A DNA stretch of 64,000 bases, taken from NCBI GenBank assembly GCA_964606405.1, contig CAZSGH010000008.1, positions 8,138 through 72,137 on the forward strand, given 5' to 3'. This DNA comes from GCA-002282575 sp964606405. Its GTDB lineage: Bacteria; Pseudomonadota; Gammaproteobacteria; Thiomicrospirales; Thiomicrospiraceae. How positions within the stretch are numbered: position 1 is the stretch's first letter; each line of letters starts with the position of its first letter. The position numbers and the translations under genes are program-made. Under the pieces are notes generated by a model. That model worked only from the letters and a program-made list of their open reading frames with translations, was not told the origin of the DNA and searched no databases. Positions 40,989 through 51,089 of this stretch are shown here, one piece after another.

Positions 40989-43730
40989 TTAGGTATCGTC
41001 GTGGTCGACTTGAGACCATTCGGCTTTACGGCATAGTAGGGCTAAATGACAGTAAGTGCAGGCGTTTTTGCCTGTGGTCATGATCGGGTCGGCGGTTGCT
41101 ACGCCAGCACGGAAGTCGTCGGCAAGGGTTTGCAGGGTGGTGTTCCATTGGGTTAACTGTGCTTGCCAATCGCTTTCGCTGAGTGATATGTCGTTGCGCG
41201 TTAAGGACGGCAGTGGCACATCATCACGAGCTAACCCCTGTAGTTGAGGCTTGTCGCTGTCTTTTAACGCATAAAATGCCAGACCTGCGACATCGTTTCG
41301 CTGCGCCAATGCCAAAGCATACACGGGTAACTGGGGTTCCCACGGGCGTTCGCCTTGCCAGTCTTTTGCCGAAACTGCACCTGTTTTATAGTCCACAATC
41401 CATGTTGCTTTGGGGGCAGCGGTGTCGAATGTCTGCAAGCGGTCGATGCGTAGGTTAACCGCAATGCTGCATACGTCTTGCTTTAAGCTGGCTTCGCTTT
41501 CGACGCTAAACGCGGGTAGTCCCGATAAGGCGAGGTGGGTGTCATTCATGAGTACGGCTAACACCAAATCTGTGATGCGTTGCTGTTCTAGCTGAAGGTA
41601 ACGCTCGCCCAATAGGTCGGGCGAGGCTTCTTGCTCGACGGCTAAGGTCTGTGCTACTTTTTCGTGTACCAGCTCAAGGCGTTGACGGTCGCTTAAGTCG
41701 AGCAGGTTATCGCTGTTGCCGATGGCTTTCCACACGGCTTCGAGGCTGTTGTGTACCAGTGTGCCACGCAATGCGGCATCGGGTCCTTCGCTGGCGGTTT
41801 TGCTGTCTTTGGCATCGAGTCTAAATTGCGCAAAAGCGCGAAAGGGGCATTGTGATTGCGCCTTAAATAGCCCTGTTCCGCCCTTGGCGGTCTCGTTAGC
41901 TGCTAAGGGAGGGGCTTGCCAGAGGTCTTCACCACAACCATCTCCCAGAAGTCGAGGGCGTAATCGTTGAGCGGAGGCAGTTCCTTCTTCCTTTGGAATA
42001 AGGTTAGGAAGCGGGGTTTGCCAATCCACCGTTAATAATCCCGTTGGTAGTAGGTCGACACGACTGCCATCGCTACGCGCATGACTGACAGTAATCTGCC
42101 CTGCCTGTTCCATGACGGCAGCCAATAGTTGTCTGGCGTAGTCTGCTTGTTTGCTGGGGTCGGCATCGCGAACGCCAGCCTGCTTTTGCAGGCGCAGCGG
42201 TATTAATGGGTTAGGGGTCGCTTTGGGTGGCCATTGCTCAAAGCCCATATCGGCGATCCATAGTGCATCGCAGGCTAAGCCCGCGGCTTCCATCATGCCC
42301 AGTAGTTGTACTTGTGTCTTGCCCTGACGCGCTTGCCACGGCATGATGAGCACGCCATCGAGTAACGACAAGGCTTTTTCAAGTGAGACCTTGCCGCTGA
42401 CTAAATCGAGCGGAGCGAGTTGATCAAAGTCATCATCTAAAGCAGTCCATGCCTGATAAGCCAAACTGCCCAGTCCGCGCGGACTTAACCCGACCTGCGT
42501 TAAGCGTGAGCGCATCCATATTGCCCAATCTGAGGGGAGGCGTCTCGTGCTGATATCGGCGGGGAGTTTCCAAAGGGTTAAACAGTGAAGCCCCATGCGA
42601 ACCGCAGCCAGAAGGCGCTGCTCTTTGTCTGACAGTGCTCCCTGTTCTTGTTGTTGATGCGTGAGTGACTCGTCAATACGTTTCATGCGCGCAAATAGGC
42701 TTTTCCACTGCCAGTGTGCAGTTTGTGCTTCTGTTAGCCATTGTCCTAAGCGCAAAGCCTCTACCGAACCAGCCGAAAAAGGCGAGCGTAATAAGTTGAG
42801 TAAATCGGCATGGTCGATGCCATCAAAGCGTAGCCCCAGCAGTAGCCGAGCAATGGCAACAATGGGTTGTTGCGCTAAGGGATCGCCGAGCCATAAGTTA
42901 ACGGGTGGCGGTGCATCCAACTGATGTGGCAATAAGCTTTGCGCTGCAGTTAGGGAGAGCATCTTTTCGAGCAGTCCATCGCGCCATTCGCGCATTCTGG
43001 GCAGGGCGACAACAAGGCGCGCATCGGGGTTGTTGGCGAGTTGCGAGGCAACCCAATGAGCAATGGCGTTTTGTTCATCATCGATGCTGGCGAAGGCGCG
43101 TGCGTTATGAATCGGTGGCAGGTGTATGGCATGATGCGTTAAGCCATCAACGATTACGCCAAGTTGCTGTAATCGCTGCCAGAAAGACAACTCCAGCGCG
43201 GTCATTTGCACAAAGCCAATCAGTTGAATGTGTTGGGGCAATAGGGATGCTAAGGCGGGAAGATGTTGTATCAGTGCGCTGAGCAGTCTTGATTCATCGA
43301 GCCAATTATCTTGCTCGCATCGGGCGATAAAGGCTTGCGACCAGCTCGCGAACTGAACATGTTCGGGGGTGCCGTCGGTAAAAGCAGTATCGCCCAGATC
43401 GATTTGCCATGCGTGTATCAGTTTCCAGGCATTGGCTGCCTGTGTTGCCAATAACGCAGGATGCAATAAGTCGGATAGGGTTTGTGCCTGTGTTTCGATT
43501 ATCTGTTGCCAGAGGTGTTTCGCCTGATTGGCATCGAGTAAAATCGGTGGTTCAATACCCGCTTCGCACTGCAACACCACCCAAGCATCCCAGAGTTGGC
43601 GTTGCCATGTTGAAAAGGTGAGCACCTCTGGTGCTTCCCATGCCGTGTTACCCGCCGCGAGTTGTTGGGCTGCGTATTGGCTTAGGGTTGTTTGTGCTAA
43701 GCGTTTATTGGCGGTAAGGGTCAGCCTCAT
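40989..43730 (-). CDS. PD-(D/E)XK nuclease, AddB/RecB-like, coupled to uvrD
   Basis: A 913-residue protein of the 'probable DNA repair protein' family: an inactivated helicase-like N-terminal two thirds (no Walker A in LTANKRLAQTT) and a C-terminal RecB-type nuclease. The nuclease shows RGTLVHNSLEAVW, the Asp in LRIDRLQTF, and WIVDYKTGAV. CPFRAF upstream of the nuclease and CTYCHLALLC at the end provide four Cys, the iron-sulfur staple of AddB-type nucleases. I use ATG 43730, whose ATGA overlaps the uvrD stop. The pair may process DNA ends together with UvrD, by analogy with AddAB, but this is inferred. No recBCD genes are in the window. Confidence 0.88.
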   Translation of the reverse strand: MRLTLTANKRLAQTTLSQYAAQQLAAGNTAWEAPEVLTFSTWQRQLWDAWVVLQCEAGIEPPILLDANQAKHLWQQIIETQAQTLSDLLHPALLATQAANAWKLIHAWQIDLGDTAFTDGTPEHVQFASWSQAFIARCEQDNWLDESRLLSALIQHLPALASLLPQHIQLIGFVQMTALELSFWQRLQQLGVIVDGLTHHAIHLPPIHNARAFASIDDEQNAIAHWVASQLANNPDARLVVALPRMREWRDGLLEKMLSLTAAQSLLPHQLDAPPPVNLWLGDPLAQQPIVAIARLLLGLRFDGIDHADLLNLLRSPFSAGSVEALRLGQWLTEAQTAHWQWKSLFARMKRIDESLTHQQQEQGALSDKEQRLLAAVRMGLHCLTLWKLPADISTRRLPSDWAIWMRSRLTQVGLSPRGLGSLAYQAWTALDDDFDQLAPLDLVSGKVSLEKALSLLDGVLIMPWQARQGKTQVQLLGMMEAAGLACDALWIADMGFEQWPPKATPNPLIPLRLQKQAGVRDADPSKQADYARQLLAAVMEQAGQITVSHARSDGSRVDLLPTGLLTVDWQTPLPNLIPKEEGTASAQRLRPRLLGDGCGEDLWQAPPLAANETAKGGTGLFKAQSQCPFRAFAQFRLDAKDSKTASEGPDAALRGTLVHNSLEAVWKAIGNSDNLLDLSDRQRLELVHEKVAQTLAVEQEASPDLLGERYLQLEQQRITDLVLAVLMNDTHLALSGLPAFSVESEASLKQDVCSIAVNLRIDRLQTFDTAAPKATWIVDYKTGAVSAKDWQGERPWEPQLPVYALALAQRNDVAGLAFYALKDSDKPQLQGLARDDVPLPSLTRNDISLSESDWQAQLTQWNTTLQTLADDFRAGVATADPIMTTGKNACTYCHLALLCRKAEWSQVDHDDT

Positions 43731-45916
43731 TCGCCTTCCCACTTTTCTAACTTGGCGATGCTGAGCATCAGCCAACGGGTTGCGTCGCAAAAGCGTACTT
43801 GCACGCGCCCGTCTTCGCCCATACCATCGGTCGCTAAAACTAAGCCCTCACCAAAACGCGCATGAACCACTTTGCTGCCTTTGGGGAAAGGCACGTCAGC
43901 AGTTGGTTTTGGGGTTTGTACAGGACTATCGTTGCGAGTCGTGCTTGCAGAATGGGTATAAGCACTGTGGTTGCTGATGCCTCCGACTTTTTTCAGCATT
44001 TCTTTAGGGATCTCGCCTAAAAAGCGCGACACCATCATCAGCTCTTCTTTGCCATGAAAACGACGCATACCGCAAGACGATAACAACAATTGACGACGCG
44101 CCCGCGTCATGGCGACGTACATGAGGCGACGCTCTTCTTCTAAGCCTGTCGGGTCTTCGAGCGCGCGCGATAGCGGGAAAATCCCTTCTTCCAGTCCCGT
44201 GACAGCAACAAAACCAAACTCTAGCCCTTTAGCAGCATGGATGGTCATTAAGTTGACCTTGTCTTGCTTATCCGTATCGTGGGTTTCGCCCGAATCAAGG
44301 GCGGTTTGTGCTAAAAACAGCAACAAAGGATCTTCGTTAGCCAAATCTTCGGGCGTATCGTCACTGACGCGATATTGTGCTGCGGCATTAACCAACTCTT
44401 CCAAGTTTTCTTTGCGTCCTTCGCCCGTTAAGCCATCCTGACCGTAAAAGTCCCACAAGCCCGAGTCGCGCACAATGCGTTCCATTAAGCCATCGAGCGA
44501 GCCTTCGCGTAACACATGCCAACCATCGAATAAGCTGAGAAAATTCGTTGCGCCTAGCAATGCCTTACCCGATAGCCCACCATGCGTTACCATCTGACGC
44601 AGACTGGTGAGCAATCCTAAATTGTTAGCACGGGCATGAAGCTGTACTTTTTCCAGCGACTTATCGCCAATGCCGCGCGTGGGGACATTGATGACACGCG
44701 CAAAGGCGGCATCGTCTTGTTCGTTGAGCAGCAAACGCGCATAGGCAAGTGAATCTTTAATTTCGGCACGCTCGAAGAAGCGCATGCCGCCCGTGACTTT
44801 GTAAGGAATGCCTTCGCGCGTGAGTACCTGCTCGAGTACACGGCTTTGGTGGTTAGAACGATATAAAATCGCACTATTGACGAGGTTGTCGCCTTGCTGT
44901 CGCCATGCACGCAATTGGGTGACGATATAACGTGCTTCGTCGAACTCGTTGATGGCGGCATAGTGCGCCAGCTTGTCGCCTTCGGCTTCTGCCGACCAGA
45001 GGTTTTTGCCCATGCGTCCTGTGTTATTGCTAATCACCGCATTGGCGGCGTTCAGAATGGTCTGCGTCGAGCGGTAATTTTGCTCCAAGCGAACCACATC
45101 GCACGGGGTCATGGTTTCGACAAAGTCTTTGATATTGGCAACCTCAGCACCCCGCCAGCCATAAATGGATTGATCGTCGTCACCGACCACAAACACACCA
45201 CAAGCATCGCCTGCCAACAGTTTAATCCACTGATATTGCAGACGGTTGGTATCCTGAAACTCATCGACTAAAATCTGACGGAAACGCCCTTGGTAGCTGT
45301 TGAGCAAGCTGGCATTATTGGCTAATAGCTCGTAGCTGCGTAGTAGCAATTCGGCAAAGTCGACTAGCCCGCTCGCTCTACATTGTTGCTCGTAAGCTTC
45401 GTACAGCGGTAACCAAGGCAAGTTGCCGTAAGCCGCTGCCACATCGGCAGGTCGTCGCCCTGCATCTTTTTCGTGACTGATTAAATAGGCAAGGGTTTTG
45501 CTCGATAGCACTTTATCATCGATTTCGTGCTCGCGTAGGATGCGTTTGCATAAGCGTTGCTGATCTTCGCTATCGATGACCGTAAAAGCAGCGGGTAAAC
45601 CTGCTTGTTCGTAATGTAAACGCAATAAACGGTGAGCGATACCGTGAAACGTTCCCATCCATACCGAGCCGGACCACGGAAAAGCCGTTGCCAAGCGTGC
45701 GCGCATTTCTCCTGCTGCCTTGTTGGTAAAGGTCAGCGCTAACACCTGCCCAGGACCATAGCTTTTGTGCATAAACAAATACAACAAACGCGAAATCAGC
45801 ACCCGTGTTTTACCACTGCCAGCACCCGCTAATACTAGGGCGTATGGCAAATCGGAGGTAACGGCTGCAGCTTGGGCATCGTTTAAGCCGTCGAGCCAGA
45901 GGGGGGGATTGGGCAT
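43727..45916 (-). CDS. uvrD: DNA helicase II UvrD
   Basis: This SF1 helicase acts in nucleotide excision and mismatch repair. The 729 residues match UvrD (about 720). LNDAQAAAVTS, the Walker A AGAGSGKTRVL, TFTNKAAGEMRAR, DEFQDTNRLQY, GDDDQSIYGWRG, LEQNYRST and TIHAAKGLEF are in family order, and the C terminus ends with the RNA-polymerase/UvrB interacting region, MLSIAKLEKWEGE. It is upstream of, and overlaps by four bases, the AddB-like gene. A dispersed repeat lies in the divergent gap before the NfeD gene. Confidence 0.96.
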   Translation of the reverse strand: MPNPPLWLDGLNDAQAAAVTSDLPYALVLAGAGSGKTRVLISRLLYLFMHKSYGPGQVLALTFTNKAAGEMRARLATAFPWSGSVWMGTFHGIAHRLLRLHYEQAGLPAAFTVIDSEDQQRLCKRILREHEIDDKVLSSKTLAYLISHEKDAGRRPADVAAAYGNLPWLPLYEAYEQQCRASGLVDFAELLLRSYELLANNASLLNSYQGRFRQILVDEFQDTNRLQYQWIKLLAGDACGVFVVGDDDQSIYGWRGAEVANIKDFVETMTPCDVVRLEQNYRSTQTILNAANAVISNNTGRMGKNLWSAEAEGDKLAHYAAINEFDEARYIVTQLRAWRQQGDNLVNSAILYRSNHQSRVLEQVLTREGIPYKVTGGMRFFERAEIKDSLAYARLLLNEQDDAAFARVINVPTRGIGDKSLEKVQLHARANNLGLLTSLRQMVTHGGLSGKALLGATNFLSLFDGWHVLREGSLDGLMERIVRDSGLWDFYGQDGLTGEGRKENLEELVNAAAQYRVSDDTPEDLANEDPLLLFLAQTALDSGETHDTDKQDKVNLMTIHAAKGLEFGFVAVTGLEEGIFPLSRALEDPTGLEEERRLMYVAMTRARRQLLLSSCGMRRFHGKEELMMVSRFLGEIPKEMLKKVGGISNHSAYTHSASTTRNDSPVQTPKPTADVPFPKGSKVVHARFGEGLVLATDGMGEDGRVQVRFCDATRWLMLSIAKLEKWEGE

Positions 45917-45991
45917 GTAAATTCCTTTTATTGTTGTTTTCTTTAGTTTGTTGCCAATTATATGCTAGATTATGCTCATACCCTAGGGAAC

Positions 45992-46130
45992 ATCTAAAAA
46001 CCTCGCTTCGCTCGTTTTTAGACTTCCTAAGTTTGTTTTTTTGCTGAAGGAAGGTTGTTAATCAATGGGTTACATGCCGTTTTTTGCACACCCTTCCTCC
46101 AGACCTCCTACCCATTGGGTTTTTGGAGAT
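45992..46130 (+). repeat. Dispersed inverted-repeat element
   Basis: Full-length copy: ATCTAAAAACCTCGCTTCGCTCGTTTTTAG, then TTTTTTGCTGAAGGAAGG, core TTAATCAATGGGTTACATGC, CCCTTCCTCCAGACCTCC, ending TTGGGTTTTTGGAG. It fills most of the divergent uvrD-nfeD gap. Confidence 0.92.
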
Positions 46131-46156
46131 GCCCCCCTATTTCCCTGAGGTGATGA

Positions 46157-46576
46157 ATGGAAGGCTTGTTATCGAACTTACCTGCTGTTATTTGGTTTGC
46201 CTTAACAGGAGTGCTCCTCATCGGAGAGATTTTTAGCGGAACCCTCTATCTGCTTGCCTTATCATTAGGAACGCTGGCGGGTGGTGCTTTGGCCTACAAT
46301 ATCAGCCCGTTAGAGCAGCAATTAACTGCTGCCATTTTGCTATCGAGTATTGCCACCTTTGTGATTTGGCTAAACCGTCGCCCCAATACCCTTGTTGATA
46401 ACAATGATCCTGATATTGGTCAAGCGGTTAAAGTCGTTGCGCTGGAGCCGCTCACCGTGCATTACCGTGGTGCAGACTGGCAAGCGGAGTTGTCGACAAC
46501 TTCGTCCCTGACGCCTGAAGTTGGCGTAATCTTACACATTCACAGTAAACATGCCAATGCCTTAGTGGTTGGTTAA
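46157..46576 (+). CDS. NfeD-like membrane protein (YbbJ type)
   Basis: A 139-residue protein with membrane segments at about 8-30, 33-50 and 55-72, then a short OB-fold C terminus (VVALEPLTVHYRGADW, VILHIHSK, NALVV). It belongs to the short NfeD proteins that sit beside SPFH/stomatin genes. GAGGTGATGA overlaps the start codon as ribosome site. It precedes the SPFH gene by 12 bases, as ybbJ and qmcA are paired in E. coli. The partner role is membrane-microdomain organisation or quality control. Confidence 0.85.
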   Translation: MEGLLSNLPAVIWFALTGVLLIGEIFSGTLYLLALSLGTLAGGALAYNISPLEQQLTAAILLSSIATFVIWLNRRPNTLVDNNDPDIGQAVKVVALEPLTVHYRGADWQAELSTTSSLTPEVGVILHIHSKHANALVVG

Positions 46577-46588
46577 GGGAGAAAGGTT

Positions 46589-47473
46589 ATGGACATTACG
46601 GTTTTTGGTTTATTGGTCTTCGTGTTTGTCGTTGTCGTCGTTATTGGTAAGGGCATTGTGATTGTGCCTCAGCAAATGGCATTTGTTGTCGAGCGCTTGG
46701 GGCGTTACAACGGCACGCTCGATGCAGGGCTGCATATTATTATTCCTGTGATCGACCGTATTGCTTATCGTCATTCGCTGAAAGAAGTGCCATTGGATGT
46801 TGCGCCACAAGTCTGTATTACGCGCGATAACACGCAAGTGCAAATCGACGGTATTTTGTACTATCAGGTTACTGATGCCAAGCTGGCTTCTTACGGTAAC
46901 GAAAATTACACCATGGCCATCGAAAGTTTGGCAAAAACCTGTTTGCGTTCAGAAGTGGGTAGACGTGAGCTGGATAAACTGCTCGAAGAGCGTGCAACCA
47001 TCAACGTCGCCGTGGTGAGTGCCTTGGATGAAGCCTCAATTACTTGGGGCGTGAAAACCCTGCGTTATGAAATTAAAGACATCACCCCACCGCACGACGT
47101 ATTGGCATCGATGCAGTTACAAATGACGGCTGAACGCGAAAAACGAGCGGTCATTGCCAAAGCAGAAGGTGATAAACAAGCCGCTATTGCCAGCTCGGAA
47201 GGCGAAAAGCAGGCAGCCATTAACGCCGCAACCGGTCAGGCAGAAGCTATTCGCCTAGTCGCCGAAGCCAATGCCGATGCGATTGCTAAAGTCGCCGCAG
47301 CAACAGAATTGGCGGGTGGTATGCAGGCGGTTAATCTAAAAGTTGCCGAACAATATGTCGAAGCCTTTGCGCAGATTGCTAAAGAAGGTAATACCGTGGT
47401 GATTCCTGCTAACTTAGCCGATTTAGGTAGCTTAATTACCTCGGCGATGAGCGTGGTTAAAGCAAGCCGTTAA
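46589..47473 (+). CDS. qmcA: SPFH/stomatin-family protein QmcA
   Basis: A 294-residue integral membrane protein with an N-terminal membrane anchor (about residues 4-24), an SPFH domain starting VIVPQQMAFVVERLGRYNGT and containing PLDVAPQVCITRDNTQVQIDG, a long charged coiled-coil (AEREKRAVIAKAEGDKQAA), and an Ala-rich C terminus. QmcA helps quality control of membrane proteins with FtsH/HtpX. It ends by overlapping the TauE gene by one base and follows the NfeD gene, so the three form one operon. Confidence 0.92.
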   Translation: MDITVFGLLVFVFVVVVVIGKGIVIVPQQMAFVVERLGRYNGTLDAGLHIIIPVIDRIAYRHSLKEVPLDVAPQVCITRDNTQVQIDGILYYQVTDAKLASYGNENYTMAIESLAKTCLRSEVGRRELDKLLEERATINVAVVSALDEASITWGVKTLRYEIKDITPPHDVLASMQLQMTAEREKRAVIAKAEGDKQAAIASSEGEKQAAINAATGQAEAIRLVAEANADAIAKVAAATELAGGMQAVNLKVAEQYVEAFAQIAKEGNTVVIPANLADLGSLITSAMSVVKASR

Positions 47474-48237
47474 TGGACTGGACAGAGCAAGGCATACTGC
47501 TACTGGTATCTCTGGTTGCCAATGCATTTTCGGCACTCGCAGGCGGCGGGGCTGGCTTATTGCAGTTTCCTGCGCTGCTCTGGTTGGGGCTTCCCTTTGC
47601 CGTTGCATTGGCGACGCATAAGGTCGCTACTGTCGCATTAGGGGTTGGGGCAAGTATTCGTTACCTGAAAGCGGGTAGCTTGTCGTTACGCTTTTCGTTG
47701 TTTATCTTAGCGCTGGGCTTGCCTGGGGTTTGGTTGGGGGCTGTATCTGTTTTAGCCATTCCCGAAAGTTGGTTATTAGTTGCTTTGGGCATTTTGACCA
47801 TCCTGATGGGCATCTATTCAATGGTTAGCCCCAAATTGGGACTAGAAACGCTTGCTATCGAACCATCAACACAACACAGCCTAATCGGTGGTTTTGTTTT
47901 GTTTATCATTGGCTTTTTGAATGGTTCGTTAAGCTCTGGCACGGGATTGTTTGTGACGCTATGGCTGGTGCGCTGGTTTGGTTTAGACTACAAACAAGCC
48001 GTTGCTTACACCTTGGTACTGGTCGGTTTGTTTTGGAATGGTGCAGGCGGTTTAACCCTTGCATTGGTCGGACAAGTGCAATGGGACTGGTTACCTGTTT
48101 TACTCTTTGCCTCGCTCGTTGGTGGCTACTTGGGTGCGCACTGGGCATTGCTTAAAGGCAACTTATGGGTGAAGCGATCGTTTGAAATCGTTACCATCTT
48201 TACGGGTTTTAGCTTGTTGTGGCGGGGAATAAGCTAA
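47473..48237 (+). CDS. TauE/SafE-family membrane permease
   Basis: A 254-residue polytopic protein with about eight hydrophobic segments. The duplicated family motif is seen as NAFSALAGGGAGLLQFPALLW near 17-37 and GFLNGSLSSGTGLFVTLWLV near 150-170. Relatives export sulfonates, sulfite or sulfolactate; the substrate here is unknown. The start codon shares one base with the stop of the SPFH gene (TAATG), a sign of coupled translation. Confidence 0.88.
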   Translation: MDWTEQGILLLVSLVANAFSALAGGGAGLLQFPALLWLGLPFAVALATHKVATVALGVGASIRYLKAGSLSLRFSLFILALGLPGVWLGAVSVLAIPESWLLVALGILTILMGIYSMVSPKLGLETLAIEPSTQHSLIGGFVLFIIGFLNGSLSSGTGLFVTLWLVRWFGLDYKQAVAYTLVLVGLFWNGAGGLTLALVGQVQWDWLPVLLFASLVGGYLGAHWALLKGNLWVKRSFEIVTIFTGFSLLWRGIS

Positions 48238-48251
48238 GGGTGGGGGGTAAA

Positions 48252-49427
48252 TCAGACCGCCATTCCGCACGCAACGCCACTCGCCCACGCCCACTGAAAA
48301 TTATAGCCCCCCAAATCACCCGTCACATCGAGTACCTCACCAATAAAATACAACCCTTGTTGGGCTAAGGTTTCCATGGTTTTCGATGAAATCGCTTGTG
48401 TATCGACACCACCAACAGTGACTTCCGCTTTGCCATAGCCATCGGTTCCTGTTGGGGTAATTTGCCAGTTTTGTAATGCATGCGCCCAAGTGCGTAAGGT
48501 GTCATCAGACAGCTCGGCAGGTTTGCCATCGAGCGGATACAACTGCCAATAATAATCGGCAAGGCGTTTTGGCAAATGCGAACGCAACCAAGGGCGCAGT
48601 TCTTTATTCTGCGCTTTGAGCGCCAACACCTCGCGTAGCGCATCGACCTGTGGCAACAGGTTCACACCAATCGACAGCCCGTCGCGCCACACGTTAGAAA
48701 CAAGTAGTACCACAGGGCCACTAATGCCAGTATGGGTAAACAACAAATCGCGTGTCCAGTCGTAACCTTGGCAAGACAGAGTGGCAGGTAAAGAAATGCC
48801 TGCTAAGTCTGTCCAATCGGGCAAGCCAATTCTTAACCCCACCAGTCCAGGGCGCAAGGGAGCAACAGGGATGGCAAATTGTTTGGCAATGCGATAGCCA
48901 AAATCGGATGCTTTGAGTTTAGGGTAAGACAAGGCACCCGTAGCAACAACCAGCTTGGGGGTGGTGAATGTGCCTTGCGCGGTGGATACATGGTAATGAT
49001 CCGCTTGCCACGCAACCGAACTCACACTGCAATTAAGCCGTATCTCAACGCCAGCCCAATCACATTCCGTTCGCAGCATGGCGATAATCTCACCAGCGCC
49101 ATTGAGGGTAAAGAGTTGCCCATGATCGCGTTCTTCATAGTCAATGCCATGACGTTCTACCATATCGATAAATAACGACGAGGGATAACGCGCCAGTGCC
49201 GATTTGACGAAGTGCGGATTTTGACTGTGATAATTGGCTGAGCTGACCGTACGATTGGTAAAGTTACACTTACCCCCGCCCGAAATACGAATTTTAGCCC
49301 CCACCTTGGGGGCGTGGTCGATGACGAGTACGCGCTTACCGCGATAGCCTGCTGTGGCAGCAGCCATCATCCCCGATGCGCCTGCACCGACGACGATGAC
49401 ATCATAGGTGGGATCGGATTTAGGCAA
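48252..49427 (-). CDS. HI0933/YhiN-family flavoprotein
   Basis: A 391-residue FAD-dependent oxidoreductase of unknown substrate. It begins YDVIVVGAGASGMMAAATAGYRGKRV (Rossmann loop) and has ISGGGKCNFTNR, the diagnostic motif of the family, LVVATGALSYPKLKASDFGY, LLFTHTGISGPVVL, and a final GEVLDVTGDLGGYNFQWAWASG, the second FAD-binding part. The start codon at 49427 overlaps the end of gpmI by eight bases. Some relatives act on bile acids or polysaccharides; no assignment is possible here. Confidence 0.9.
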   Translation of the reverse strand: MPKSDPTYDVIVVGAGASGMMAAATAGYRGKRVLVIDHAPKVGAKIRISGGGKCNFTNRTVSSANYHSQNPHFVKSALARYPSSLFIDMVERHGIDYEERDHGQLFTLNGAGEIIAMLRTECDWAGVEIRLNCSVSSVAWQADHYHVSTAQGTFTTPKLVVATGALSYPKLKASDFGYRIAKQFAIPVAPLRPGLVGLRIGLPDWTDLAGISLPATLSCQGYDWTRDLLFTHTGISGPVVLLVSNVWRDGLSIGVNLLPQVDALREVLALKAQNKELRPWLRSHLPKRLADYYWQLYPLDGKPAELSDDTLRTWAHALQNWQITPTGTDGYGKAEVTVGGVDTQAISSKTMETLAQQGLYFIGEVLDVTGDLGGYNFQWAWASGVACGMAV

Positions 49428-50970
49428 TTAGGCTTTTGCCTGTCATCTCAACTGGCTGAGGAATGTCCATCATCGCTAAAATCGTGGGCATCACATCAGG
49501 TAAAGCACCGCCTTCGCGTAATCTGACGTCGCGCTGGCTAAACAACACCAACGGCACAAGGTTAGTCGTATGCGCCGTATGTGGCTGACCTGTCACCGCA
49601 TCGCGCAACTGCTCGATATTGCCATGATCAGCCGTGATGATCATCTCACCACCAACGCTACCCATCGCCGCCACGATTTCACCAATGGCTTTGTCCACCG
49701 CTTCTACTGCTTTAATACAAGCCGTTAAATCGCCCGAATGTCCAACCATATCGGGGTTGGCAATGTTGCAAATAAAGGTATCGTACTTACCAGAGGTAAT
49801 CGCTTCGCACAACTTGGCACTCACTTCGGCTGCGCTCATTTCTGGCTGTAAGTCGTAGGTTGCTACTTTAGGCGAGGGTACTAAAATACGGTCTTCGCCT
49901 TCAAAGGGGATTTCGATACCGCCATTCATAAAGAAAGTAACGTGGGCATACTTTTCGGTTTCAGCAATGCGTAACTGCTTCAAGCCCAACTTCGATACAT
50001 ACTCACCAAAGGTATTGGTGAGCTCAACCGACGCAAAGGCAACCTCAGCACCAAACTTGGGCGCGAAGTCTTTGTGGTATTCGGTCATCGTCACAAAATG
50101 CGATAACTTTGGCATGCTGGTGCGCTCGAACCCAGCAAACTCTGGCTCGATAAAAGCACGGCTGATTTGACGCACACGGTCTGAGCGATAGTTAGTGAAA
50201 ATCATTGCATCGCCATCGTTCACACAAACCTGCTCACCAATACGTGTAGGCGTAATAAACTCATCAACCTCACCACGCGCATAAGCTTGCTCGATGGCGG
50301 TAATGGCACGCGCTGTGGCGTGCTCACCCTCGCCCTTGGCAATCAGGTTGTAAGCTTTTTGCACACGATCCCAACGGTTATCACGGTCTAGCGCAAAATA
50401 ACGACCAATAATGGTAGCGATACGTGCATTAGGGTGGTTTTCTAAGAAACGCTCTAAATCACCGATGTAATCTTCGGCGCTCTTAGGTGCAACATCGCGA
50501 CCGTCGGTGAAAGCATGGACATAAATATGCTTCACGCCCTTGTCGCTAGCCATTTTGATGGTCGCTTTGAGGTGATAAATGTGAGAATGCACACCACCAT
50601 CCGACAATAACGCCAACAGGTGTAACGCCTTACCGCTCGCTGCGATGGCATCCATCGTATTACCTAAGGCAGCATTGTGGAAAAAGTCACCATCATCAAT
50701 CGCTTTAGAAATACGGGTAAACTCTTGATACACCACGCGACCCGCACCTAAATTCAAATGCCCCACTTCTGAGTTACCCATCTGACCTTCTGGCAAGCCA
50801 ACGACATTACCCGAAGTATTAATCAACGTGTGTGGATAGGCATTCCACAATGCATCCCAGTTAGGGGTGTTTGCTTGTGCAATGGCATTAAAATCGGTCG
50901 CTTCCCGATGACCCCAGCCATCTAAAATAATCAGACCAGTGGGTTTGTGCTTCGGGCTTGATGTGCTCAT
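49420..50970 (-). CDS. gpmI: 2,3-bisphosphoglycerate-independent phosphoglycerate mutase
   Basis: GpmI interconverts 3- and 2-phosphoglycerate with Mn2+. The 516 residues match the family. Asp17 in LIILDGWG binds metal, and the phospho-serine is Ser67 in MGNSEVGHLNLGAGR. FTDGRDVAP, GRYFALDRDNRWDR, and ITADHGNIEQL near the C terminus follow. The gene is divergent from the rhodanese gene; a remnant of the dispersed-repeat edge (TCTCTAAAAACTTCGG) lies between the two at about 51033. Confidence 0.97.
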   Translation of the reverse strand: MSTSSPKHKPTGLIILDGWGHREATDFNAIAQANTPNWDALWNAYPHTLINTSGNVVGLPEGQMGNSEVGHLNLGAGRVVYQEFTRISKAIDDGDFFHNAALGNTMDAIAASGKALHLLALLSDGGVHSHIYHLKATIKMASDKGVKHIYVHAFTDGRDVAPKSAEDYIGDLERFLENHPNARIATIIGRYFALDRDNRWDRVQKAYNLIAKGEGEHATARAITAIEQAYARGEVDEFITPTRIGEQVCVNDGDAMIFTNYRSDRVRQISRAFIEPEFAGFERTSMPKLSHFVTMTEYHKDFAPKFGAEVAFASVELTNTFGEYVSKLGLKQLRIAETEKYAHVTFFMNGGIEIPFEGEDRILVPSPKVATYDLQPEMSAAEVSAKLCEAITSGKYDTFICNIANPDMVGHSGDLTACIKAVEAVDKAIGEIVAAMGSVGGEMIITADHGNIEQLRDAVTGQPHTAHTTNLVPLVLFSQRDVRLREGGALPDVMPTILAMMDIPQPVEMTGKSLIA

Positions 50971-51089
50971 CTTGCGATTTTCCTATACTTTAATGTCATA
51001 AGCCGATAATTATAACCAAAAAAAAGCGCAATCTCTAAAAACTTCGGTTAGAATCATGCGATGTTATTCGGTTTTACAAGGTTCTCTTC

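Noticed and set aside
42905..43282. Open frame on the plus strand inside the AddB-like nuclease gene
   Set aside because: A GC-rich shadow frame without homology; the minus-strand frame has clear nuclease-family motifs.
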